A DNA stretch of 64,000 nt. Origin: Pseudophaeomoniella oleicola. Lineage: Eukaryota; Ascomycota; Eurotiomycetes; Phaeomoniellales; Phaeomoniellaceae. The stretch's first letter is position 1; every line of letters begins with the position of its first letter. Shown piece after piece: positions 1 through 11,975 of this stretch. The stretch spans positions 186,001 to 250,000 of the forward strand of contig QWDQ01000018.1 in assembly GCA_003868215.1 (NCBI GenBank), written 5' to 3'. The notes beneath the pieces were generated by a model, which was not told the origin of the DNA, ran no database searches, and worked only from the letters and a program-made list of their open reading frames with translations. A program made the position numbers and the translations under genes.

Positions 1-63
1 TTGTCACAAGCCGTTCTTTCCCCATCCCAGTGTTATTAACATGTTGCCTTTCCCTCAATACAG

Positions 64-1021
64 ATACGTCTCTCCTCGCCAAAGAGCACAACGTACCCTC
101 GAGCTCCTCGGCCTATCCTGCCACGACCCTTATCCATGGCAGTCATCCGATCCCAAAGTGTCCAACGACTCTTCAGAAGCACTTCCAGAGCAGCAGACGA
201 GGCACACCGATGCCAGAGTCGAAGTCACCGAGGCAATAAGGGAATGGGATTATGGTGATTATGAAGGGATCACGAGTAAGGAGATCGATGAGCGGAGGAA
301 GAAGGCAGGGATTGAAGGGAAATGGGATATTTGGACAGACGGATGTCCTGGAGGAGAGTAAGTCTGCCGATTTCTTTTCTTCTTGTTCTGTTTTCTGTGT
401 CCCTTTTCTCTTGTTGCTCTGATATGGAACGACTACTGTGGATGAAAGAACAGAATTCAAGTTACCATTTTAGGCCCCCCCTCCTTTACTTGATACTCAT
501 GTTGATACTCATGCAATGCGTCTTTTGCTCCCCTTTCAATTTTGATGGCACCACATTGGAGCGCACTTACTGCTACATATAGCCCCCTCGTCCCCGTCCG
601 ATCTCAACATTCCCCCCCCCCCTCTCTCAACTTCTCTCACCTTCTGCTCTTTCTCTCCCCCCATTCTGACCCTCCTCCCAGATCCCCCACCGACGTATCC
701 ACCCGCCTCGACGCCCTAATCCGCGACATCCGCACCAAACACCACGGCCCCGTGATCGGCCAACCCCGCTCCCCCACCACGCACGGCGACGTCCTCATCG
801 TCGCCCACGGCCACATCCTGCGCGCCTTCGCCATGCGCTGGATCAACGAGCCGCTGACGCGTACGAGCTTCATCATGGAGGCCGGTGGTGTCGGCACGTT
901 GAGCTACGAGCATAAGAGTCTGGATGAACCGGCTGTTTTATTGGGCGGTGGGTTCGTCGTGGGAGGCGAGGATGGGGACGAGACGGCCGACGAGAAGGAA
1001 GGGAAAGGCAAAGGGAAATGA
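64..1021 (+). CDS. SHB17: SHB17-like sedoheptulose-1,7-bisphosphatase (histidine phosphatase family), 5'-truncated by window edge
   Basis: Two exons are visible, 64-357 and 682-1021, joined by a 324-nt intron (donor GTAAGT at 358, acceptor at 680-681). An upstream exon lies outside the window, because position 64 follows a TACAG acceptor and starts on the third base of a codon. The translation shows the SHB17 signatures YVSPRQRAQRT, REWDYGDYEG and GGESPTDVSTR, then the second catalytic histidine region VAHGHILRAF and the C-terminal block EAGGVGTLSYEHKSLDEPA. Yeast Shb17 hydrolyses sedoheptulose-1,7-bisphosphate to feed riboneogenesis in the cytosol. The N-terminal RHG motif with the phosphorylated histidine is not in the window. 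The tail is acidic and lysine-rich. The intron is much longer than others here and holds a poly-C tract near 616. A related fructose-bisphosphatase-like or phosphoglycerate-mutase-like activity is the main alternative. Confidence 0.9.
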
Positions 1022-1612
1022 AATGGTTTGATGGCTTTATCATATTGAATTTTTTATCTTTTGGGGAACGGGGGAGGGCTCTGAACCTTCCTTCCTTCCT
1101 CCCTTCGGTTTCCGATACCGCCCTCAGAATCCAATCACCACCAAGCCGAAGCCCCTTAAACCAAACACACACACACACACAACCCTACGGCAACATATCA
1201 TATCATGTAACATTGATGATCATAAAGAAAAAGAGTGGGTTGATGACTACATACCTAACCTGACCTAACCTCTATATACTATACTATCTGTCACTGAAAC
1301 TATGCTATGTTATGGTTATGTACCAGGTACCTATCTACACTTACAAGTAGTAGAGGGGTGTTAGTTATATATCAAATCATCATATCCGTATTCCGTATCC
1401 TTGATCACAATAGTATTTCCTGTTCGTAGTCCCATATCCCATAATCATATCATAAATATTGTAATCTTCCGAGTCGTTCCAAGATGCCAATTCAATTTTC
1501 ACCCAGTTCACTCATGTTATATCCATCGACGACACAAATTTTTCACATTGTTGCTTTTCGATTTTTCCTTTTTCTTCTCTCCTCCTCCATTATCGTATCT
1601 TTCTTTTGTTTC
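1022..1612. other. Convergent 3' flank between SHB17-like and lipase genes
   Basis: Both neighbouring genes end here, so this is 3' UTR and terminator space. It holds an AC dinucleotide run near 1164-1181, a short interrupted CCTAACC-like stretch at 1253-1270, and a GGTACC-centred small palindrome near 1322-1332. I see no ORF with coding character. Confidence 0.6.
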
Positions 1613-4600
1613 TCATTCATCTTCCAAGACACCCAACCCCAAAGCTTTCAAGCTAGCTTCGTACCGCCCCGGGCTATGATCGCTGAACATATGACTGCCG
1701 AATCTCAACTCGCCGAAGCGCGTCTCGACGTCGCGGATGTATTTCATCGTCACCCGGGTAGCGGCGCGGCCGAGGGATGGGTAATAGTCTCCTGAGCCGT
1801 CGCTGCTGCTCCGGTCGAAGACGCGCATCGTTTCGACGACGAATACTTCACCTGGCGGCACCAGCTTTTCGCCTCCCATGCCGGCGCGCAGAGTCTTGAG
1901 AGCGGCCCAAGCCCAAGCGTCTTCACCAATACCGTCACCCGCTGTGGTATCGGGAGGGGGTGGCTGATCGGTGTAGAAGTGTGACGAAATTGAATGGCGG
2001 ATACGTTCCATGACTCGGGTCTTGATCGCGGCGAGCGCATCGCTAGTGTCGGTTTTGAGGTTAAGTGCTATGGAGCGAAAGTCATATAGAAAGCCGAGGG
2101 AGAGAGATGGTACGATATCCGATCCGTTGACGGTTGTAGTGATGAGGCCACGGGTGGCTAGGCGGAGGGACGGGGACATGGTGGCAGGAGGTCCATAGGC
2201 GTAGACATGGATGGAGCGACCGGCAGGTAGATCGATGGGAGGTATGGCCTGGTTGCTGAGATTAGGGTGGGAGAGGAGCTTTTGTTGAGAGACTGTGGCG
2301 AAGAGCGAAGATGTTGATTCACTGGTTCGTGGTTCAGATATGAGAATAGCGAGAAGAGATGCGACGGCACCTCCCAGAGAATGACCGCAAAGCACCAAGC
2401 CGAAGTCAGTGTATTCTTCCAAGGCAGCCTTGAGAGTAGCCATGACACGGCTGCCCGTCCCGGCGAGGAGACGGCGAGCGGATGCGTGTATGCCCTTGTG
2501 AACTTTGTAAGGAGTACCTCGCCAGTATAGATCATCATAATCACACATCATGTCGGTCAGGACGTCCTCAACACCCAGAGTACCTCTGCACGTCAGAACC
2601 ACGGCTCTTGATTCGTGGTCAATAGAGACGAAATGTACAAGAGGTAATGCTGCCTCTTCTGACTTCACCAGAGGTGTAACTACTCCATGCGGATCAACAA
2701 AAGAAGAGAGAAGAATGGTATCTGGAGGAAGTCCTGTATACTGCGAGAACGATTCATGCTCATGATGAATATCAAGGTTCTTGAGTTCCGTCGAGGAGCT
2801 AAGGTTTGCGACTGGATCTGTGAGGCCCATGATCCGTAGGAAGCTCTTGCCATAAGATGCTGATGAAAATCGAACAAATCGTCGTACATTCTTAACAAGA
2901 TGATTATCGGGGAAAATGCCCGGAGCTTTGCCATCTCTGATCAAGCTCAAAACGTTCTCTTGGTCTTCAAAAATACTCTTTCTTGGAAACGATTTCGGCT
3001 GAATCAGCAAGGAACCATCTGAATCTCTAGTACCAACAGAATATAAGCTGGGTACGAATGACCGTGATCTTTGGTGCTGCCTTGAGGACGGTGGTGATCC
3101 ACCAGCAGGCTCTGTGCTGGTCCAGACATCCTTTTCCGATTTAGTCTTGCCTAGACCATTGGAAGTAGTCGTAACGTGGGTCCTCGTGAATGTCGGCGAA
3201 CCCGGCCGACTATGCACAGAGTGGACAGAGAATGATTCCGTTTGCGAAACAAGGGAATCCCGTCGTTGCTCGTGTACCAGATATGAGCTCTTCTTCACGG
3301 GAGAGCGGGTATCCCCAGGAGAGAGGAGAGAAGCACGCTTAGAAGTGGGACTTTGTTGGTGCGGAAGCTTTGGTAGGGTTTTATCCAAAGATTTGGATAA
3401 GCGTTGGATGTCGCTGGAAAGACGAGGTAGTCCACTAGCCGGTAAATTTCGGTTCATAGACCTCTGAGGCGGCTGAGGCGGCTGAGGCGGCTGAGGCGGC
3501 TGAGATGGCTGAGATGGCTGAGATTGCTGATGGGCGGCTCTCAGGCTTCGGGCTGTGTCCTCACGGATGTTGACTGATGATTGTGTCGGACTGAGCTTCC
3601 TTAACGCTCTCTGCAGTGTGGCCGATTTGGGTTTCGCTGCATGCTTCTTGGAAGGACCTTTGTTGGAAGGAGAAGATGTGTCCGTAGAGGTAGCAACCGT
3701 ATGAGGCTTCCGTAGTCTCTTCTGATTTGCCACAGTGCCGAAAGGCTCGGGCGCGACGAATGTCGAACGAGGCGGCGAAGCAGGTTCAGAGCTCTGCGCT
3801 TTTGCGACTGGCGCTTCCGAAGTATCACTCATGAAAAGTTCCTCTTCCCCTGAACCTTCTGATGACGCTTCCCCATCATCTTGAACTGCCGATTCGGGCG
3901 ATCCACTGCTCAAAGCAGTCAAACGCAACTTCTCGATGGGTTTCAATTCCGAGCTGCTTGCTCTCTTCAGCGCTGTCTGGAAGACAATTGTCTGATGGGG
4001 CACAGGCACCGAACTAGAGTCCGAGCCCGCTATGTCGGCATCATGATGGACCCTTTCGGCAATCAGTACCGTACCAGGCGGGGCGGTGATGTCGGCCATT
4101 TCAGTATCATATATATCGACTTTTATGGTCTTCGCAGTGATGGTCTCAGAGCTGATGGTAGCGTGAGCGCCTTCAGGCAACTGAGCCATGATATGATCAC
4201 GAATCTCTTCTTCCGTCAGCTGGGTTTGAGCATGGGCGGAAAGCGACAATGGCAATGTCTTGGGGGTTGTCATGCCTGTGTCACGGGGTACCGCATCAAA
4301 CGGGTTGTCCCCGCCAGGGGAGACATAAGAGATGGGACGACCCATCGCTGAATGTGTATCGTCACCATTGTCATCAAAATATTCGGTCTTGCGCACTTGT
4401 GTTCCCACGACGTCGGCGCGAAAACCTTTATCATCAATGACGGCATCCCATATTATCTCTTCCCCACCTGCCTCAATGAACAATCTCTCGGTCTTTCGGC
4501 GGCCCCAACGCTGCAGCAAAACGAAAGCGACGATACCCGCAAACAGATCCAAATACCCCGCACTTTCACCTCCTTCTCCAGGCTCTGGTTTTCTGAACTC

Positions 4601-5169
4601 ATTTCTCATAAGAGTCAAGATGGCAGCGACTGCGCGCGAGGATTCGGTTGACCCGAGAATTGCGTTCAGAGTTGCCAAACCATGCTGAGACCAGTCTGAA
4701 GCTGCGTTCATAGATACGGTTGCGACATAGAATCCGGCCGATGCAGTAAAAGAAAGCGTCGAAATTGCTCGATGCAGAGCACTGATCTTCTTGGAGTTAG
4801 TTCATATCCTGAGAGAGCATCTCTTTAGGCATTACATACGCTGCGCTCGAGTATATTCTCAGCTTCGGCATGGCCAAGCTCACCGCTCCGCCTGCTCACG
4901 ACATCTCTGCCGGCCTGGAACAAGATGGCCTCTGCAAATGCGCGCCCCAGCTCCAGGGTTCCCAAGGTAGCTTCTCTCGCCCCTCCAATAGCCCAAGTTC
5001 CTATCTTCGTGCCGACCCGTAGCCCAAGCGATGTGGCGCCAGTGACAGTGGTAATACCCGAGGCGACAAACCCTGGCAGGAGAGTTGCACCCGGTACTGA
5101 CGTCGGCTGCTTCTTCGATCCATCATCATAGCGCTGTAAGGCCTTCTCTTCATCTGGGACAGGCGGCAT
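1613..5169 (-). CDS. Class 3 lipase, sn1-specific diacylglycerol-lipase-like
   Basis: Two exons on the minus strand, 5169-4840 and 4789-1613, are joined by a 50-nt intron (donor GTATGT, branch CTAAC), giving about 1168 residues. The ATG at 5169 is preferred to an in-frame TTG at 5181. The N-terminal exon carries glycine-rich, amphipathic sequence (LLPGFVASGITTVTGATSL) shared with fungal DAG-lipase-like proteins. A hydrophobic segment lies near residues 184-202. A long disordered Ser/Pro-rich middle region includes a Gln-Pro repeat. The C-terminal alpha/beta-hydrolase domain holds the nucleophile elbow LCGHSLGGA with Ser at about residue 914, a likely Asp in NGSDIVPSL and a likely His in MFSDHSPGRYE. 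The family hydrolyses acyl esters of diacylglycerol or related lipids at membranes; the exact substrate is inferred. It is divergent from the RGS gene. Confidence 0.87.
3464..3526 (-). repeat. In-frame 9-bp minisatellite encoding Gln-Pro repeat
   Basis: Seven 9-bp units sit in tandem in the lipase coding region: four of CTGAGGCGG, two of CTGAGATGG and one of CTGAGATTG on the plus strand. On the coding strand they read as Gln-Pro-Pro and Gln-Pro-Ser triplets in the disordered middle of the protein. The unit length is a multiple of three, so changes in copy number keep the frame. Confidence 0.95.
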
Positions 5170-8100
5170 CACGAGGCGCAAGAGAATAATGGCGCCTAGC
5201 GGTGAAACAATGTCACGTCGTTTTCCATAGGTAATGCACGCTTTATGTAGGTGGGATGTTTGCCATGAGGCAGGGGTAACAGGGATGCATTTTCAGGATG
5301 ATCAGGCACAAAATCAAGCATCTTTAGGATGACTCGAAAGCACGTGAAACTGGCACATGTTTGGTCGACATTCAACAGTCGAAGCCGGAATTGGACGACA
5401 ACCCCGGACCGCCAAGACGTCATCGCCCATCCAATCACATAATGCCTTTGTATGGTCTTCCACACGCGTAGGAACTTGCCTAGGAATAACACTTATATTC
5501 CATCAGTCGTGCGTTCATTATCATATTCAAACAGCTTCATCGCTGATCGAAACCCTGTAGAATGGTTCAATGAGTAATGACACCAGACTATGGAAGGTAA
5601 CGCCTTCTCAGAGGGTATTGACTCAGTACGCAAGCCTGTCACACCCGTCTGATGATTCGCCACTGCTATGGTCATACTACGTATTACAAACTGCCATGTC
5701 AGCTAACAATATTCGCTGGAGTTGATTTGTTACTAACTCATCCTGGTTCATCAACACATGAAAATGCACTCCAATGAAAGTGAGCCCCAGAAATTTCACA
5801 ACAGCTACTGAACGGATATGCGGATGGCTTGGGCACGAACGCGAAGAAAGTCCTATCATTCGGAGCATTTGCCGTGGACCGAGGATACATCAGCTTGCTC
5901 AATTCTGACATTATTCATCAATCATGTCCAGTTCCCCCGGGCACGCTTTTCAGGTACAATAATGCTCAAGGTTTCTTTTGGGACGAGATACTGAGATAAT
6001 GCACGGGAAATATATTAAAACGGAGATGAGATATTGCTATGTTATTTCCTATTGTTTTCAACGAATGGCATACTTCTTCATCTTGCCAAGTACAGTCGGC
6101 AAGGCGGTTCGCTTCACGTTACTCTACGGCACGGATGGCTGCTCAGAAACCATCCGTACATCCCAGCAAGGCTTGGTGAGGTTGTATTTGACTAAGACGA
6201 CCATGGATTTCGCAACCAGTCAGCGTCGTGACATGTAGGAGATGCATATGGTGGCGGTAGACTACTACGTGGCTCAACAGTAGGAACCCCTTGCACGATT
6301 AGACTGCAATCAAGAACCAGCTGTCACCGTGACGGTTAGGCAAGCAGCCTGAAAAGGTCTGTGGCCAGTGGACCTATGAGCTCTAGAAGAGGTGATACTT
6401 TCGTGAGTTTCCTAGGCGGCTCGGCGGAAGCAATCCTCCGCCCTTAACCTTTCAGCTTACAGATCGAAGTAGATACTAGTCACCGGGGAAAAAGGGGAAG
6501 GAAAACATGGACATCTTCAATCTCCTTACATCGAGCTATTACTTTTCAGGTACTTACAACGTACGTATCTATAACAGAACCCGCACCAGGGTAGAGAAAC
6601 GATCAACCCTCGTTGAGATCGTGGTAAGCATCAGGGACGGCACAGATACCCCTGCGCTGAATTTATCTTGTTGACCACGGAAACATCGCGATGACGACAG
6701 AGAGCTGGATTAATTTCAATCACGAACTACAGATTCGGTTCGTGAAACAGGATCTCGAGCAATAAAAATCGACCCGAGCGCAGATTCGCAGTTGGTCATG
6801 TTTAAGCGAATTGACACTAGAAGAATAAGTATAAAGCCCCGCACCCGTAAGCCTCGATACAGAACCACGCCCCTGGTTATCTAGACTAGGCGAGGCTTCT
6901 CGCTCCAAATTGGGAAATAATCCCTCAGTATTTGTGAGCCACTTCCGGTGTCAAGCAGAAGGCCAACTCGGCTGAACCAGCTGCGCAGAGTCCTCAGAAG
7001 ATTCTTGGTCTCGTAGGGAACTCTGCCCATGATACTCCTTTAGGCAAAAGCCTCTGTTTAGATGCCTAGGATAGCATGCATTGGCTGGCGGTCTTCCATA
7101 GACCTTCCTTCTCGAAGGCGACATTCGCTAGCTGAGGCAGCCGAGTTCTCGCTTTCATGTAAAAGGAGAAAAGAAGAGAGCACCGCTAATCCATGTAGCA
7201 ACGTCGGTAAGATGAGGTTACCTGACATACTAGTAATCATCCCTCGCGTCGTCGATGAAGAACTCGGTCCTGCTCCACAGCGGCTGGGTACGCTCTCGTC
7301 GTAGTAGTATGAAAAATTGGCGATTCGGGTCTGAGCTTGAATCGCAATAGTTAGCGACGATCTGGAAGCCACAACTGAAGGTGAATGATCGACGATGCTG
7401 CCATGTGTACTGATTGGAACTCGAACAAGGTCCTGGACCCACAAAGCACCCACCACATCTCAGTCTAAGATAGTGTCAACGTCAATTCACATTTGGTAAC
7501 ACAAAGTCAAGAGCTGATTTGAGAGAACAATGTTAGTATATACGAATTTCTCCGCCGGATGTACTACGGTAGAGCAGCCGTCAACAACAAAGGTGTGTCT
7601 CGACCAGGGTCTGGCTTGAATCAGAATTCTCCGTAGACGGATGCAGTCTCTAGAATCACTGTTGATGTGGTGGGCATGCCAGCCTTCTCGGCACTTGTCC
7701 CTCCATCGGACAGACGCAGAAAATGTAGATACAGAGCATGTATGTGTTGCCCACGGCCATGTTGCATTAGGCTCGTGCTATGGCTGAAGGGATGCTTTTG
7801 CCGCTGAAGCTGGAGGTGGGTAGATTGCACATGTCTGTGCCCATTCGTTCCTCAGCAGTAGAGCCCTGTCAGTTCCCTGTTCGCTCTTGTCATATGTGAC
7901 GAGACTCATTAGACAAGGCGGTGGGCCTCTTAGTGCACCCCTCCCTGTGTAAGGGGGGAGGAAGTGTGCAGCGGATCAAAGCCAACAAAAGGAGACTTAT
8001 TAGAGGTGGTTGACATATGGTGCGTGGTGACTCCGGGGTTGACTGTCAATGTCAAAAGGACGGTTGATCCCACGTTTCCAATGGATACCTACTCAACGTC

Positions 8101-8329
8101 GTACATTCCTATCAAAGTCTGTCTCAGCCTCAGTGAATGCAAATTTATTCTGCTTACAACTTTGCACTTATTGTCGTCCTGCTATTGATCCTTTTGCTGC
8201 CCTCGTCCTCGTAGCTACCGTCGTGAGACTGCTAGAGGCCTCGTCATTGCACAGACGACCTGAACACTCATTTGCGACGATCAAACAACTTTAATAGCAC
8301 GCCGAGATTTACACGAAGAGTTACTCAAC
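5170..8329. other. 3.1-kb gene-free stretch between divergent lipase and RGS genes
   Basis: This is the shared upstream region of the lipase (-) and RGS (+) genes. It contains only short ORFs, mostly lacking ATG starts, with no family resemblance I can recognise. A CACGTG hexamer lies at 5341-5346. There is no strong AT bias, no clear terminal inverted repeats, and no transposase or polymerase motifs. It may hold long 5' leaders or a noncoding transcript, but nothing in the sequence proves either. Confidence 0.5.
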
Positions 8330-9829
8330 ATGGTATACTCTTTGGCATACAGAAGACCTCCGTATGTTCCTAAGGGATCATCTATCTATGATGAGAAGGA
8401 TGAAGAAACAACGTCAAGGTCTTCAGAGGAAAGCTGTCCGTACGGCATTCCGAAGGCTTTGTCCTTTGACAAGATCATTGGTGGCGGAACATGTCCAGTA
8501 AGTCCTCCTTCTCGTGTCGGTAAACACTTTTCTAACCAGGCTAGCCATGTACTATCAGGGATTTCATGAACTTCCTGATCTACATTGAACATGCTGCCGA
8601 GAACCTTCAGTTCTTTCTGTGGCACCGCGATTACTGCCGGCGGTTCGCTGAGCTTTCAGAGAACGAGAAGGTCCTGTCGCCAGAATGGACCGCTGAGCAA
8701 GCCGAGGCCGAGGCAATTACTGTTCAAAATGCCGGCTCCACGGACAAGAAGATGCATCCAGAGATCGCTGCCATCTTCAGGGGTACCGACTTTGATCCTC
8801 GTACAAAGTCACATGCTGTCGACCTGGGCCCGAACCCATTCAATACTCCGCCAAGAACACCCAATGACGAAGGGAGGGACAGCATGGCAACTTCTACGGT
8901 TGGGTGGAGCGAGAACGATTCAACTATACGAGCTGGCGCTACCTGCTACGAGAAAACCGCTGCGGCTGCTTTTGAGAGCGCGAAACAGCTTCAACCATGT
9001 GAGTAGATCGCGCGTATCCTGTATGAAAATGCTAACATAATCCCGAAGATACCGTTCAACCTTACAGGGAAGAGATCACCCGTATCATTGCTATCTATAT
9101 TGCGAAAGGTGGTAGCAGAGAGCTCAACCTCTCGGATAGAGAACGTCAGTCCTTACTCCATGCTCTTGCTAGCACAACCCATCCGTCCGCTTTCCGCAAC
9201 GTCCTTGGAACAGTTGAGTGGTCTCTCCGCCATCAAGCCCATCCAAACTTCATCCGCTGGACAATCTGCAATGGGAATCGCCCTCGCGTCCTCTTCGCCC
9301 GCACTCTCGGATTCACCTGTCTCTTGGCAGGAGTTATCTGTGGCCTACTTCTTACCCTCAGCTCAGCAGGCCGGGGTTGGAGAGCGCTGGCTGCCATTGG
9401 CATCTTTATGGGTGTCTCGACATTGATTGCTGCTTGGAAGGGCATGTGTATTGTAAGTTTCAAGTGACCGACATCAATGCTTCCATTGCTTATCAATGAC
9501 AGGTCCTTCATGGCATGCACCACAGACATTTGCGGCCGTGGGAATTATTTGCCGACGAAGAAGACGCCTCCTCCATCGATTACGAGATGAAGAAAACATC
9601 TTTTGACAGTCTCGGCAGCAGCAACAGCTACGAAGACGAGCCGTGGGTCGCCAAGTACGAGAAACGAGGCTTCGTTCGCAAAATCTTCGACCGCGAGGTC
9701 TGGGTCCAAGAACCCGCCCTCCGCCAGATCCAGGATACGATCTTCCTCCAAGCACTCGCCGGTGCACTCGTCCTGTCCGGAGTAGTCGCCGCAATCTTCG
9801 TCGCCGTACCCAAGGGCGGATTCTACTAG
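8330..9829 (+). CDS. Membrane-anchored regulator of G-protein signalling (RGS domain plus three TM helices)
   Basis: Four exons (8330-8497, 8545-8998, 9049-9452, 9503-9829) with 47-50-nt introns give 450 residues. The N-terminus (MVYSLAYRRPPYVPKGS) matches a conserved fungal RGS class. The RGS domain starts near residue 57 (PCTIRDFMNFLIYIEHAAEN) and resumes near 213 (YREEITRIIAIYIAKGGSR, then HPSAFRNV). About 100 acidic, Ser/Thr-rich residues separate the two halves. Three hydrophobic helices follow at about 292-312, 318-338 and 424-444. RGS domains speed GTP hydrolysis on G-alpha subunits, and in filamentous fungi they restrain growth, conidiation or stress signalling; here the protein should act at a membrane. 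It resembles the Aspergillus RgsD / Magnaporthe Rgs3-type group, but I am not sure which, so no symbol is given. It is convergent with the oxygenase gene. Confidence 0.9.
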
Positions 9830-10601
9830 TATCCCGAGCGGTGACCAATCGCTGTTTCATTTTTATTGCCTCTATTATTGACACACTCAAAAAATGCATA
9901 TACTCTACCGGAAAACTACGATCGGAACTTCACAGCAGCCGAAATGCTGATTCCCATCTGAGATTCCAATGGAATACCTTGGAAGCAAAGGAAAAAGAGC
10001 CAAAAAATATACCAGAGAGGGTGCAGGAGGTTGGCGTCCACTTGCAATTTCATCCATTACTAACATGGAGGGATTTTTTTTTTTTTCTCTTTCTTTTTTG
10101 GGCGGGTTTCGTGCGTTGGCGCAGCGGCATTGGTCATGTCTTGAGATATCTGGTTAAACAAGGGACTAAACCTGGGAACCTTGGAGGAATAAAATATAGG
10201 TAAGTCATGTAGTACATACATCGCTACCCTAGGTAGATGAATAGATAGCGATGATTGATGATAAATGATCATATGATTCATACACTTTTGGTGTCATAAA
10301 TATTGGTCTAAGTTACCTTAGGGGTATTGTATATATACAGATTGGAGATCACTCGTACCTAGAAGTCATTATGTGTTATGTGTTTGGAATGCAATATGAA
10401 GGAAAATGTCTTTCTATTCTTCTTCTTGAATTCAGATACTACCTAACTACCTAGATCGGTGACTATTCCAGAGTCTCTTGGTAACAAACACACACACAGG
10501 CAACATATACGCGGACACTGTCTCTTTCGTTCTACCAGTTTCCTTCCGACGGACCAGACCAGGAGTGTGGGATGTGGAGTTCATGATTCTTGCGTCTGTC
10601 T
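9830..10601. other. Convergent 3' flank between RGS and 2OG oxygenase genes
   Basis: The 3' untranslated space of both genes. It contains a T-run near 10074-10086, an AATAAA-like hexamer near 10189 on the plus strand, TACCTTAGG-type and CCTAGGTAG-type short palindromic motifs, and an AC run near 10489-10498. No convincing ORF is present. Confidence 0.55.
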
Positions 10602-11975
10602 CTAGGCAACGGCGGTGGCGTCGGCGGTGGAGGATGACGGAGCGGCGAGGTTGAAGGGATCCTTGACGGCGGGATCGGTATCAGCAGCAGTAGCAGTAGC
10701 AGCAGCAGGAATAGGATCTGTAGTAGGAGGAGCGGAACCAAATGTCCTTCCGAAACCTCTCGCAGCGGAACTGGAGGATATCTCCTTGAGATCGGTGGTC
10801 GCAGCCGTCGAGGAAAGGCCTTCGACGCCCTTGACGCCAAAGGTGCGTTTCTGGCAGCTCACGATCCAATCTTCGACTTTGATGGGAGGGTACTTCGCAC
10901 CGAGGTCTGGATGGGAGCACTGCGGGATGCATTTGACGACGAGGTCGAGGTTACCGGTGAAAAAGAAGGGCATACTGTAGCGTTCTTGGCCGGTTTTGTT
11001 GATCACGCGGTGCACGTTTGAGACGTAGACGTCGTTGGTCCAGCGAGCCATGAGGTCGCCCAAGTTGACGACGAGGGCACCAGGGGTGGGGATGACGTCG
11101 ATCCAGGTGCTAGTCGGTTCATCGTAGACTTGAAGGCCGCCGACGGAGTCTTGGAGGAGGATCGTGATGCCTCCGAAGTCGGTGTGAGCACCGATGCCTG
11201 ACGGTGATAGTTAGTTGATGTACCGAAACATAGACTGCACCTTTTGTGCCATCAGGCCAGCTTACCTCGTTCATCATCACCTGCATCAGGGGCTTGGGAT
11301 GGGTAGTGAAGCAATCTTAGGACAGCTGCCGGATCTTCACAGAAGGGAGCGAACCAGTCCTCGTCAAGGTACAACGTTTGCGCAATGACTTTCAGGATAG
11401 CTTGAGCGACAGAAGACAAGGCGTCATGGTATTGAGTGACGACGTCTTTGAATAAGGCCGGATCTTGGACACTGTCTGGATATACGTTGTGACCGCATTG
11501 CAGCCTCTTTTCCTTGATGTAGTGGTGATCCTCTGGAAGCACACGTCCAATGAACAGTCCTTCTTTAAGATCGCCACTTGAGCCCTCAAACTTCTGCGAG
11601 CGAAACCCCTCGTAGCCTAGACGATTGGGATTTTTGGCTGTAATGTATGGTCAGGCTTGGTCTGAGAAAGAGAAGGACCAAGTTGGCAGGAGGACATACT
11701 TCTGTCAAGTACAACCTTTTTCTCCAAAGGCTGTGAGAAAAAGTCTTGAGACTGCCCGAAGACTGCTGCTTGTAGTTCTTCAGGCACACCATGATTGGTA
11801 ATCTGGAAAAAGCCCTTCTCAGTACAAGCTTGGCGGACTTGCTTGACGAGATCATCCTTTCTTGCAGGGTCGTCACCGTAGAATGCTGGATATTGTGTTA
11901 ATGGTTGTGAAATATCCCCTCAATGCACTTACGCGAAAAGTCAATGACTGGCGGTGCTCTCACGTTCGATGTCAT
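10602..11975 (-). CDS. 2-oxoglutarate/Fe(II)-dependent dioxygenase (isopenicillin-N-synthase-like fold)
   Basis: Four exons on the minus strand (11975-11933, 11885-11700, 11637-11266, 11197-10602) with introns of 47-68 nt give 398 residues. The N-terminal DIOX_N part shows PPVIDFSPFYGDDPARK and ITNHGVP. The iron site is complete: HTD at about 205-207 and the distal His at about 263 (VSNVHRVIN). The 2OG-binding RxS motif is at about 273-275 (ERYSMPFFF). The family hydroxylates, desaturates or cyclises small molecules using O2 and 2-oxoglutarate; the substrate cannot be read here. The last 80 or so residues form an unusual Ala/Thr/Ser-rich tail. No other biosynthetic enzymes lie nearby, so a secondary-metabolite cluster is not supported. 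Confidence 0.92.

Noticed and set aside
1253-1270. Telomere-like CCTAACC repeat
   Set aside because: Only two interrupted units of a form unlike the usual fungal TTAGGG array, and it lies between two ordinary genes.
7058-7456. 132-codon ORF on the minus strand upstream of the RGS gene
   Set aside because: Starts at GTG, has no conserved motif, and both strands are similarly open.
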